From contig JAFMIR010000009.1 of the NCBI GenBank assembly GCA_017853885.1, positions 62,001 to 126,000 of the forward strand: a stretch of DNA of 64,000 nt, in the 5' to 3' direction. Origin of the DNA: Prosthecobacter sp. (lineage in GTDB: Bacteria; Verrucomicrobiota; Verrucomicrobiia; Verrucomicrobiales; Verrucomicrobiaceae). Made by a program: the position numbers and the translations under genes. This document shows positions 9,233 to 17,330 of this stretch, one piece after another (the first letter of the stretch is position 1; each line of letters opens with the position of its first letter). Below the pieces are notes generated by a model, which was not told where the DNA came from, searched no databases, and saw nothing but the letters and a program-made list of their open reading frames with translations.

Positions 9233-9796
9233 ATGAAAACAAACCAGATGTTTATTTCTTTCTGTTTGGCGAATGCGTGCATTGCGCTTCCCATGCCAGT
9301 GCTTGCAGACATCAAAGTCTCCTCCAGCCCAGCAAAACCAACGGCAGGACGCGTGCTAGACCACAATGAATTTCACATATTAGAAAACATTGCTCATCGT
9401 GCGGAATCAATGATGCAACTCTCCAACTTTATACACACGCGCGTTTGGCCACATGCTGTCACCGATGCCCGTGGACGTCAGGGCATCTTTATCGGCAGCT
9501 CACGCCCGGTGCTTCAGGAGAACGAAGGCCCCTTGGCTATCGCCAAGCGTCCTTGGGTTGTTTTCGGGCTCATAGCTGCTCTCAAATACGCTGAGGGAAC
9601 CTCACTGGGGCACATTGCCTTCACCGACACTGATAGCTTCAAGAAAGGGCGATATTACTACGATCTCGACATCATCTTAGCGCGGGAAATTCAGCGAGAT
9701 CTTTTGCGTGGCCGTCTCACACCAGAGCAGGCTTATGATGCCATCGTGAAGCATTGGGAGAAAATCACTCCAACTCAAGGCATTGCCCTAAAATGA
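9233..9796 (+). CDS. exported protein of unknown function
   Basis: The 187-residue protein has a signal peptide (MKTNQMFISFCLANACIALP, cleavage probably after VLADIK). The mature part is about 160 residues, mostly helical and rich in charged residues, with an aromatic-rich centre (KKGRYYYDLDIILAREIQRD). I recognise no domain. It follows the HPF-like gene by 30 bases on the same strand, so the two may be co-transcribed. The frame looks intact and its codon use is slightly more AT-rich than in the large genes around it. Confidence 0.65.
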   Translation: MKTNQMFISFCLANACIALPMPVLADIKVSSSPAKPTAGRVLDHNEFHILENIAHRAESMMQLSNFIHTRVWPHAVTDARGRQGIFIGSSRPVLQENEGPLAIAKRPWVVFGLIAALKYAEGTSLGHIAFTDTDSFKKGRYYYDLDIILAREIQRDLLRGRLTPEQAYDAIVKHWEKITPTQGIALK

Positions 9797-10637
9797 AACG
9801 TCGCAGACCTACTGATCGTCGCCTAGCCACCATGCAAAAGCTGTCCCCTACATGCGATTCTTCTCATGGCCACACGCACTCAGACCGAGTGCCTTCTTTT
9901 TTGAGTTTCTTATTTCAACTCCCGCCGCACGCGCCTACGCCAGTTGTCGCCCGTAAGGCCACCTTCAATATCGTTCAATCGAATGGCAGGAATGACGAAG
10001 AAAATTGGGGTATTCGAAAGGAATGGTAGAGTGGATCAGCATGTTTAATAGTTTCTAGCCAACTTTTGAAGATGAGTGGGTGTGATGAAAATCATTGGGA
10101 CTAAGGCTAACTGTTTCCTCCACTCAAATGGATGATCGATTCATCGGAGATAGAGACTTGAATCAAATTTATAAAAGCCTTGAACCCATGCGCCTGCTTC
10201 GCACGCATGTATCGTCGTCATTCGTTTGTTTCACCATGCCAATCTAGACTGCGGCATGCGACGAGAGACTGATGTCATTCAATTCATCCGACGAATCATA
10301 AATTACAATCATCGGACGCGACAAGAAGCCATGATAAAAAAGGATTTTTTGCGCTGACATATCAGCCACTTGCTGAGCGATAGCGGTTGACCCTCTTCGT
10401 TAACACAAATGTTTTATGCCAAGATTTATTTTATTTAGAGCAGCAGCTTGCGTCATCGTTCGACACGCGGCCAAAGGTTCAAGAAAACCACCCATTTTTC
10501 CGAAATAGCGATCTCCATGACGCCAAGCCAAAAGCGATCGTTCTATTGAATCAGGACGATGCCAATTTCCTGCCAGCAATCAATTTCATGTTCGACCGTC
10601 CGCTCAAAACATCCGCAGTGAAATCAGCCCTCTTTTC
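9797..10637. other. AT-richer, gene-poor stretch
   Basis: About 840 bases have no confidently recognised gene. Short frames occur at 9793-10029 (78 codons, starting inside the previous stop), 10256-10357 (33 codons) and 10387-10641 (84 codons from a TTG). The last ends with residues faintly like the C-terminus of a receiver domain (FDRPLKTSAVKSAL). Base composition is lower in G+C than on either side. This may be a decayed gene or recently acquired DNA. Confidence 0.45.
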
Positions 10638-11579
10638 ATGATGAAAAAACTAACCTTGTTCCTCTCCATCTTCCCAGCGAGTGTGATTGCGCAACATCCA
10701 CATCTCCCTACCGGCCCGAATGCGGATCTCCGGGGTGTAATGCTGATGCCGACGCATGACGAATGGAACCGTAATGTTTCAAAAGACGATATTGATCCGC
10801 TTAGTGATGCCATCATAGCGTCTATTGGTATTGAAAAAGGGCTGCATGAGGACTTTGGAATCGTATGGAGGGGGCAGCCGGGAGGTATTCCGTATCACGT
10901 TGTCAGCGGAAGCCAGCCAACAGTGCCTGTGAGTTTCTCCTATCCTGAGGAGAGTGATCCAGGACCGTACCCGATCCCGCAGGATGTATGGATCGAGGGC
11001 GGAGCCCAGAGCGAAGGTGATCGGCATGTGCTGGTGCTGGATAAGGATCACTGGAGGCTTTATGAACTCTTCCACGCTTTTCCGTTGGACGGAGGCAGGT
11101 CATGGAAAGCCAGCAGTGGCGCTATTTTTGACCTAAGGAATCCCAAGCCCCGGCCCGCCGGTTGGACGAGCGCTGATGCGGCGGGTTTGCCCATCTTGCC
11201 AGGGCTCGCCCGCTACGACGAAATCTGCGGCACGAAGAAGCTCACGCATGCGCTGCGATTCACCGTCAAAAAGAGCCGCCGCGCCTACGTGCAGCCCGCC
11301 ACGCACTTCGCCAGTCCGCATATGGATGAAAACTTGCCGCCCATGGGCATGCGCGTGCGCTTGAAGACCAGCTTCGATACCTCGAAATTCACCGGTGCTG
11401 CCAAAGTCATCCTCGAAGGCCTCAAAACCCACGGCATGATTCTCGCCGACAACGGAGGCGACTGGTTCATCAGCGGCGCGCCCGATGATCGATGGAATCA
11501 CGAGGAACTGCTCCCCATCCGCAAAGTGAAGGGCAAAGATCTTGAAGTCGTCAAGATGGGACCGATGACCACTCTCTAA
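10638..11579 (+). CDS. secreted protein, conserved uncharacterised family
   Basis: The 313-residue protein has a signal peptide (MMKKLTLFLSIFPASVIA, then QHPHLP). The body has dense blocks that look strongly conserved: GDRHVLVLDKDHWRLYELF, SGAIFDLRNPKPRPAGWTS, ADAAGLPILPGLARYDE, HALRFT and ILADNGGDWFISGAPDDRW. I recall such blocks from a widespread uncharacterised family of exported proteins, but no enzyme activity is known to me. The start could be either of the two adjacent ATG codons at 10638 and 10641. Confidence 0.75.
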   Translation: MMKKLTLFLSIFPASVIAQHPHLPTGPNADLRGVMLMPTHDEWNRNVSKDDIDPLSDAIIASIGIEKGLHEDFGIVWRGQPGGIPYHVVSGSQPTVPVSFSYPEESDPGPYPIPQDVWIEGGAQSEGDRHVLVLDKDHWRLYELFHAFPLDGGRSWKASSGAIFDLRNPKPRPAGWTSADAAGLPILPGLARYDEICGTKKLTHALRFTVKKSRRAYVQPATHFASPHMDENLPPMGMRVRLKTSFDTSKFTGAAKVILEGLKTHGMILADNGGDWFISGAPDDRWNHEELLPIRKVKGKDLEVVKMGPMTTL

Positions 11580-11582
11580 CTC

Positions 11583-12008
11583 ATGTCTCCAGATCGCGTT
11601 CCAAGACCTCGCGTGCAGATTTGGATGCTGCGCATCATGATCGCCATTCTCCTAACAGGACTGCCGGGAGCGCTGCTTCCTGCCATAGCTTTTCGGAAGT
11701 TTTCTTGGCTCATGGGGTATGGCGAGCCGCCGCTCGTCCCGCTAACGGTCTATCTCGCAGGCAATGCTGGCTTTGCCTACGTGGCAATCGCCGCACTGGT
11801 CTGGGTCATCTCGCAAGATCTCGTGCGCTATCAACCTCTCGTCCGTGTTTGCGGGTGGACGATGGCAATCGCGGGTCCGGCTTATCTCTCGATTGATCTT
11901 CAATGCTCATTGCCTTGGTGGTGGACCATGATGGACGCTTTAGGCTGCCTACTGATCGGGCTCATTTTACTGTGGGCTTGCCCAGCTACTGCAGAGGCGC
12001 GTTCGTGA
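11583..12008 (+). CDS. small integral membrane protein, unknown function
   Basis: The 141-residue protein has four predicted transmembrane helices (around residues 14-35, 50-75, 84-102 and 113-132) and a short basic N-terminus. No family is recognised. It starts four bases after the preceding secreted-protein gene, so the two are probably one transcript; no shared role can be inferred. Confidence 0.7.
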   Translation: MSPDRVPRPRVQIWMLRIMIAILLTGLPGALLPAIAFRKFSWLMGYGEPPLVPLTVYLAGNAGFAYVAIAALVWVISQDLVRYQPLVRVCGWTMAIAGPAYLSIDLQCSLPWWWTMMDALGCLLIGLILLWACPATAEARS

Positions 12009-12136
12009 ATGCCAACGTCAGCGCACCTCCAAAAACCACTACACTGCCTGCGTTTTATCCTCGCGATAGGCGGTAGCCACACGAACTCAGCTTTTTACTG
12101 AGAGATGCCGTTGGGTAGCTTTCGTTAAGACTGTGC

Positions 12137-13687
12137 ATGCGTTTTTGGGCTTTCCTCTGGCTAGCGCCAGCCGTTCACGCGATGAACACCCTCACCCCCG
12201 GTGAGGTAACGACACCGTTTCCCACCATCAACCAACTCGCCATTGAGTGGCAGATCAAAGGTGATGATGATCAAGACGCGACTTGTGAGGTGAAAGTGCG
12301 AAAACAGGGCGAAACGACTTGGCACGAGGCGCCGCCACTGCGTCGCGTTCTAGCTGGAAGGAGTCAGAAAACCTCACCCATCTTCGTGTGGTCGAACCGG
12401 CTCAGCGGTAGCGTATTCGATCTACAAGCAGGGACTAGCTACGAGATCGAATTGAAGCTTCATGATCCCGATGGCGGTTCTGCGACTAAAATCGTGAAAG
12501 CCTCAACGAGGCCAGAACCCGTCGCGAAAGCCGATGCGGTGCTCAAAAACGGCTCGAAGGGCGATTTGAATGCGGTGAAGCCCTGCGAGGTGCTTTTGCT
12601 GGCCGATGGCGATTACGGTGCAGCGACATTCAATCGCGATGGTGAGCCTGGAAGGCCGATTGTTTATCGCAACACGAGCGGAAAGGCTGTCTTCAGCGAG
12701 ATCAGCCTCACGAATCGGAAGTGGGTGTATCTCGAAGGTGTCACGGTAAACGGGCCGGTGCGCTTGAATGGCTCGGAACACTGCGTCGTGCGGCGTTGCC
12801 GCATCAACGCGCAGTTTGGTATCAAAGCCTACAAGCCTGGCATGATGAACTGCTGCATCGAGGACAACGTCATCACGGGCATCCGCGAATGGAAGCCGGA
12901 GATCATGGGCGCGGGCGGCGACAACGAGGGCGAGGGTATCCAGTTCACTGGTAGCGGCAATGTGATCCGCCACAATCGCGTCAGCGGCTTCCGCGACTGC
13001 ATCAGCCACATGGAGGACGAAGGCGCGGCACCTCAGATGTGCAATGACATCCTCAACAATGACATCGGTGTTGGCTTAGATGATGGCATCGAGGCGGATT
13101 TTGCACTGCATAACTGCCGCGTGATGCGCAATCGCCTCACGAACTGCTTTGTCGGCATCTCCTCACAGCCTAGCCTTGGCGGACCAAACTACTTTCTGCG
13201 CAATGTGATGTTTAACATCATCCTTGAGCCCTTCAAACTCCACCGCTTCAGCCAGGGCGATGTCATCCAGCACAACACCGTCGTGAAAGCCGGGGACGGC
13301 CTCGGCATTCACACCGGCGAGCCGTTTGATCACGCCGTGATCACCCACAACCTCTTCATCGGCGGCAAAGCACCCGCAGGCGTGAACTACGGCGGCTACG
13401 GCCCCGGACGAGGCCGCGCCGTCGATGCACAGAGCTTTGGTGAGCACTGCATCATCGATCACAATGCCTACGCCGTGCTCGGCATGCCCTTCGAAGGCAA
13501 AATCCGCTCTTGGACCTTCCAAAAGCTCCCCGGCACCAAGTTCGAAAAAAACGGCCGAGAGCTCCAAGTGCCCGTTTCACTCCCCGAAGACCCTGCAAGG
13601 CTTTACGAACCGCCGAACCTTTCCGAACTGACAGAAGCAGGAGCGTATGCAGGCGAAAAATTGCCGGTTTATGGGCCGAGGCGGTGA
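12137..13687 (+). CDS. secreted right-handed parallel beta-helix protein (polysaccharide lyase-like)
   Basis: The 516-residue protein has a short signal sequence (MRFWAFLWLAPAVHA), a fibronectin-type-like N-terminal domain (about 20-125) and a parallel beta-helix (about 135-450). The helix shows turn-by-turn repeats such as GSEHCVVRRCRINAQFGIKA, NCCIEDNVITGI and GNVIRHNRVSGFRDCIS. This architecture occurs in pectate lyases, chondroitinase B-like enzymes and NosD-like proteins. A role in sensing or cutting acidic polysaccharide outside the cytoplasm is reasonable, but catalytic residues cannot be assigned by eye. No transporter or sugar-catabolic genes are adjacent. Confidence 0.75.
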   Translation: MRFWAFLWLAPAVHAMNTLTPGEVTTPFPTINQLAIEWQIKGDDDQDATCEVKVRKQGETTWHEAPPLRRVLAGRSQKTSPIFVWSNRLSGSVFDLQAGTSYEIELKLHDPDGGSATKIVKASTRPEPVAKADAVLKNGSKGDLNAVKPCEVLLLADGDYGAATFNRDGEPGRPIVYRNTSGKAVFSEISLTNRKWVYLEGVTVNGPVRLNGSEHCVVRRCRINAQFGIKAYKPGMMNCCIEDNVITGIREWKPEIMGAGGDNEGEGIQFTGSGNVIRHNRVSGFRDCISHMEDEGAAPQMCNDILNNDIGVGLDDGIEADFALHNCRVMRNRLTNCFVGISSQPSLGGPNYFLRNVMFNIILEPFKLHRFSQGDVIQHNTVVKAGDGLGIHTGEPFDHAVITHNLFIGGKAPAGVNYGGYGPGRGRAVDAQSFGEHCIIDHNAYAVLGMPFEGKIRSWTFQKLPGTKFEKNGRELQVPVSLPEDPARLYEPPNLSELTEAGAYAGEKLPVYGPRR

Positions 13688-13762
13688 TTTGATCAAAGCG
13701 AACGATTTGGACCAAAACATGAATTGGAAAGAATCTTGCTCACAGGACATGAAGACGTGCCC

Positions 13763-14746
13763 ATGGATCTCCTTACTGCCATTCAATCGAATTTGTTCAG
13801 CCCTGCCGTCTTGTTTTTCGTGCTAGGGGTCTTCGCAGCGGTAACGAAAAGCGATTTGAAGTTCCCCGAGTCGCTCTACACCACGCTGACAATCTATTTA
13901 CTCACCGCCATCGGCTTCAAAGGCGGGGTGGCAATTCATGAAGCAGGGATCGGCGCGGTGTGGCTTCCGGCGCTGGTGGCGATGGGGCTGGGTGGGCTGA
14001 TTCCACTATGGACTTACCCCGTGCTGCGAAAGTTAGGCAAGTTCAGCATGGCGGACGCGGGCGCGATCGCGGCGCACTATGGTAGCGTGAGCGCAGTGAC
14101 TTTCATTGCGGCGACAAACTTCCTGAAAAGCATTCATGAACCATTCGAGAACTATGCGTCGGCCTTTCTCGCGGTAATGGAATCACCCGCGATCATTGTC
14201 GGCGTGATGCTAGGCAAGGGCGTGCTCGGCGGGAGCAAGTTTTCCTTGAGTGATCCGGGCGTTCGGCATGCGCTGCGAGACGCGGTGCTGGGCAAGGGTG
14301 TCCTGCTGCTCATCGGCGCGATGGTGATCGGCTCGCTATGCGGCAAGCGCGGGATGGAATCAGTCGAGGGCTTCTTTGTGACACCGTTTCAAGGTGTGCT
14401 GGCGCTGTTCCTTCTCGAAATGGGCATGGTGGCGGGACGAAGGCTCAGTGATTTGAAGAAGGTTGGGGTGTTTCTGTTATTATTCGGTGTCACTGCACCG
14501 CTGATGCATGGTTTCGCGGGCGTGCTGCTCGGTGGCTGGGTGGGGTTGAGCATCGGCGGGGCGACATTGCTCGGTGTCCTGGCAGCCAGCGCGAGCTACA
14601 TCGCCGCGCCGGCAGCGGTGCGACTCTCCGTGCCGGAGGCAAATCCCACGTTTTCACTGACAGCCGCACTGGCCATCACATTTCCGTTTAACATCAGCCT
14701 CGGTATTCCGTTGTTCTTCGAGGCCGCGAAACTCCTTCACGCCTGA
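13763..14746 (+). CDS. sbtA: sodium-dependent bicarbonate transporter SbtA
   Basis: The 327-residue membrane protein has about ten hydrophobic helices. Early family motifs include SPAVLFFVLGVFAA and KSDLKFPESLYTTLTIYLL, and an internal repeat begins near residue 165; this is typical of SbtA (DUF897), the high-affinity Na+/bicarbonate symporter of cyanobacteria. The upstream extension to 13724 starts with TTG and adds no helix, so the ATG at 13763 is preferred. The next gene, six bases on, encodes the matching PII-like regulator, which makes the assignment firm. Confidence 0.9.
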   Translation: MDLLTAIQSNLFSPAVLFFVLGVFAAVTKSDLKFPESLYTTLTIYLLTAIGFKGGVAIHEAGIGAVWLPALVAMGLGGLIPLWTYPVLRKLGKFSMADAGAIAAHYGSVSAVTFIAATNFLKSIHEPFENYASAFLAVMESPAIIVGVMLGKGVLGGSKFSLSDPGVRHALRDAVLGKGVLLLIGAMVIGSLCGKRGMESVEGFFVTPFQGVLALFLLEMGMVAGRRLSDLKKVGVFLLLFGVTAPLMHGFAGVLLGGWVGLSIGGATLLGVLAASASYIAAPAAVRLSVPEANPTFSLTAALAITFPFNISLGIPLFFEAAKLLHA

Positions 14747-14752
14747 TCCGCC

Positions 14753-15055
14753 ATGAACCTGCATCCCATGAAACTCGTCACCATCATTTGCGAAGCCGTG
14801 CTGGAAGATCGGATTGTCGAGGTTCTGCATGAATGTGGCGCGCATGGCCACACTGCTTTTGATGTGCGTGGCAGCGGCCGGCAGGGTGAACGCACCGCCG
14901 ATCTCGTCGAATGCGGAAATGTCCAAATCGAGGTCATTGCCAAGCCTGCAGTCGCCGAAAACCTGCTGGCGAGGTTGCGTCGCGATTTTTTCAACGACTA
15001 CGCGATGGTCGCATATGAGAGCGATGTGCAGGTGATGCGGCCGGACAAATTTTGA
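14753..15055 (+). CDS. sbtB: SbtB-like PII-family regulator
   Basis: The 100-residue protein has the PII ferredoxin-like fold and the SbtB signatures KLVTIICEAVLEDRI, GAHGHTAFDVRGSGRQGER and NVQIEVIAKPAVAENLL. SbtB binds adenyl nucleotides (cAMP/AMP/ATP/ADP) and controls SbtA by direct contact. Translation may start at 14753 or at the second ATG at 14768 (MKLVTI), the latter matching usual SbtB N-termini. It forms a two-gene operon with sbtA. A C-terminal redox CGPxGC motif, present in some SbtB proteins, is absent. Confidence 0.87.
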   Translation: MNLHPMKLVTIICEAVLEDRIVEVLHECGAHGHTAFDVRGSGRQGERTADLVECGNVQIEVIAKPAVAENLLARLRRDFFNDYAMVAYESDVQVMRPDKF

Positions 15056-15114
15056 TCGGCGTTCATCCATCCAGTAACGCATCCTAGCCACGCTTGGAAT
15101 ATTTTTGCCAATTT

Positions 15115-16122
15115 TTATGAATCCACATCAGTGAGGTGGTGAACTTCTTCCTGATGTTTGAAGTAAGCCGCGAGAATATCATCGAGCTGAGCTAGACTGG
15201 CAACTTGACTGAAATGCTGGCGCAGCCATTTGCCGCCAGGGATGGACTTGGTGTAGTTCATGAGCCTATTGCGCATGCTTCGCAGAATCTCGAACTCCCG
15301 CCCACGGCCGTCGTGCGCGATGGCAGCGAGGCAGTGACGACGCATGAAGCTGAAACGGTCCTGGATGCTGGCAGGCTTCGCTTGCTCACCGGTTGCGAGA
15401 AAGTGCTTTGCTTCTTGAAACACCCATGGATTCGTCATGGCAGCACGACCGATCATGATGCCGCTCACGCGAGTCTGCAGCCGACGGCGCTGCACATCGA
15501 CTCCGCTATGGATATCGCCATTGCCGATAACAGGGATTCTCACCGCAGCGGCGACTTGATCAATAATCTCCCAATTGGCTTCCCCGGTGTAACCTTGTGC
15601 ACGTGTGCGACCGTGAACGGCGATGGCTTGCATGCCGCTGTCCTCGAGGATCCGGGCGACTTCGACGGCATTGACATGCTGCGCATCCCAGCCAATGCGC
15701 ATTTTGGCGGTGACGGGAATAGGCACTGCCTTGGCGACATTGGCGGCTACGCTCTGCAACAGCGGGCAGTCTTTGAGCAAGGAGGAGCCACCGTTTTTGG
15801 CCACAACCTTGTTCACCGGGCATCCGAAGTTGATGTCAATGAAGTCCGGCTGCTTCCAGTCGATGATTTTCCTTGCCGCCTCCCCCATGCGCACACCGTC
15901 AGAGCCAAAAAGCTGCACACCGATAGGGCGCTGGGTCTCATCAAACTCTGTGTAATGCCGCGTGCGGTCGTCACGCTGTAAGATGCCCTCGGCGCTAACG
16001 AATTCGGTGACCATGACGTCAGCTCCGAGCTCCTTGCACATGCCGCGAAAGACCACATCCGTCACGCCCGCCATCGGCGCGAGGTAAAGAGGAAAACGGT
16101 CATTGGAGAACCAGTGAAGCAT
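15115..16122 (-). CDS. dusB: tRNA-dihydrouridine synthase (DusB/NifR3 family)
   Basis: The 335-residue protein is a TIM-barrel flavoprotein that reduces uridines in the tRNA D-loop. Visible marks are the N-terminal PLYLAPMAGVTDVVFR, the active-site cysteine in DINFGCPVNKVV, the FMN/tRNA-contact block AIAVHGRTRAQGYTG and the phosphate-binding IPVIGNGDIHS and GIMIGRAAM. The length is normal. DusB is the closest subfamily, but A or C cannot be excluded by eye. A leader repeat lies 14 bases upstream of the start codon. Confidence 0.9.
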   Translation of the reverse strand: MLHWFSNDRFPLYLAPMAGVTDVVFRGMCKELGADVMVTEFVSAEGILQRDDRTRHYTEFDETQRPIGVQLFGSDGVRMGEAARKIIDWKQPDFIDINFGCPVNKVVAKNGGSSLLKDCPLLQSVAANVAKAVPIPVTAKMRIGWDAQHVNAVEVARILEDSGMQAIAVHGRTRAQGYTGEANWEIIDQVAAAVRIPVIGNGDIHSGVDVQRRRLQTRVSGIMIGRAAMTNPWVFQEAKHFLATGEQAKPASIQDRFSFMRRHCLAAIAHDGRGREFEILRSMRNRLMNYTKSIPGGKWLRQHFSQVASLAQLDDILAAYFKHQEEVHHLTDVDS

Positions 16123-16136
16123 GTTGCTGGCTCATA

Positions 16137-16168
16137 AATGACGAATTGAGAATGTCGAATAACGAATC
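16137..16168 (-). repeat. oriented leader repeat, copy upstream of dusB
   Basis: On the minus strand it reads GATTC-gtt-ATTCGACATTC-tc-AATTCGTCATT and ends 14 bases before the dusB start codon. It matches the copy upstream of argS at 60511-60540 almost base for base, with a near-identical distance to the start. Confidence 0.6.
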
Positions 16169-16610
16169 AGAGCAGCGATGGCAAGTCAGGTGCCGAAGAA
16201 GTGTTTCGCGCGGGCAGCAAGGCTGCGGTGGCGGCAAGCACTTGATCTAGTCGCGGCGGGAAAGGCAAGCTGCCACGCACGCGGACATCGCGTTTCAGCG
16301 ATTCATAGAGTCCGTGGTCGGTGGGTCTTGTGAGGTAGAGCACAGGCGGCGCAGTGTGGCGGCCTGGATGTGCCAGCGGGTAGGCTTTCGCCAGCAGGCG
16401 ATCCAATATATCACCCTTCAGGTCCGAGAGCGGGATCGAGAAGATGAAGAGGCTATACTCACGGCGCAACGCCATCTCAAAGGCATGTTCACCGCTTGGC
16501 GTGTCATCCACCTCGCATTCGCGAAAGGCCGTGAGTGCCTCGCGAATCACCCGACGGTAGGGAAGGCTATCCTCCGCCAGCAGCACACGAGGGGTGTCGT
16601 TTGGCGTCAC
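16167..16610 (-). CDS. degenerate receiver-domain protein
   Basis: The 147-residue protein has the receiver fold: acidic pair in RVLLAEDSLPYRRVIREAL, a Thr in VLYLTRPTD, and a final helix. The phospho-acceptor strand reads YSLFIFSIPLSDLKG, with Ser in the place of the Asp found in YDLVLLDxxMP. The usual Lys of the KP motif is also missing (GSLPFPPRLD). It is probably a pseudo-receiver that does not take phosphate and works by protein contact, or not at all. No output domain follows. It lies 44 bases upstream of dusB, on the same strand. Confidence 0.65.
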   Translation of the reverse strand: MTPNDTPRVLLAEDSLPYRRVIREALTAFRECEVDDTPSGEHAFEMALRREYSLFIFSIPLSDLKGDILDRLLAKAYPLAHPGRHTAPPVLYLTRPTDHGLYESLKRDVRVRGSLPFPPRLDQVLAATAALLPARNTSSAPDLPSLL

Positions 16611-16697
16611 GGCAGTAGGCTAGAGGATGGGAACAACTCGGTGACGAAGGAGCTGCGAGGGCGTCGGAAAAACATGAGAATCTCAAAAAGGAGGAAT

Positions 16698-17258
16698 TCA
16701 GCTCTCGGGATAGACCGCGATGGCCATGACGCCGTGTGTGGGCACCCAGCCGACCACTTCCACGCGCTTCAGCGGACGTGAGGATGAGCCCATGCCTTTC
16801 CTCACAGTCTCGATGATCTTCTTCTGCGTTTCCTCAGTAGCGGTGGAGCCAAACAATCCGGCGAGATCTGTCAAAACAGGGGCAGGAGCCGAGACGCCGC
16901 CTGCCATCGTCACGGGCACACGGCCTTGGCCACTAGCCAAAATGGTCTGGCGGATGGACTCCGGGCTCATCGTGGCATCAACGACCACCAAACGGCGCAA
17001 GCGAGTGTCCGGCGATGGCGAGGACACGATTTGCAGTGGCGGTAATTCAGCGGTGGAGATGCCTGCCGAAGCAACGACAGACACTGGCGGCTTGATGCTC
17101 TTGGTCGGCTTGATGAAGATTGCAGGACCCGGAACAGGCGTGGGGCTTGGCAACTCTGCCCGTGGCAACACCGATTGCGGCAATGGCAGAGCCTCCTGCG
17201 CCAGCCCAGAGGCGGCGGACATGGCAAACAAAGCCAGAATGCGGAAAAAAGGAGGCAT
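16698..17258 (-). CDS. exported proline-rich protein, unknown function
   Basis: Starting at the Met encoded at 17258 gives a clean signal peptide (MPPFFRILALFAMSAASGLA, then QEALP) and 186 residues. A longer frame to 17297 adds only 13 residues before it. The mature N-terminal half is rich in Pro and Ser (linker-like). The C-terminal half has a small folded-looking domain (RRLVVVDATMSPESIRQTIL ... PLKRVEVVGWVPTHGVMAIA). No family is recognised. It lies downstream of parC on the same strand. Confidence 0.6.
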   Translation of the reverse strand: MPPFFRILALFAMSAASGLAQEALPLPQSVLPRAELPSPTPVPGPAIFIKPTKSIKPPVSVVASAGISTAELPPLQIVSSPSPDTRLRRLVVVDATMSPESIRQTILASGQGRVPVTMAGGVSAPAPVLTDLAGLFGSTATEETQKKIIETVRKGMGSSSRPLKRVEVVGWVPTHGVMAIAVYPES

Positions 17259-17330
17259 TTTGCGAAACAGGGGAAGTTCATTTACCACGCCCGTCAATGA
17301 ACGACAATCACAAAAAAGCCCCGACCTGCA

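Noticed and set aside
9793..10029. 78-codon frame overlapping the previous stop codon
   Set aside because: Composition is unlike a folded protein (many Pro, His, Ser), there is no family, and the ATGA overlap alone is weak evidence.
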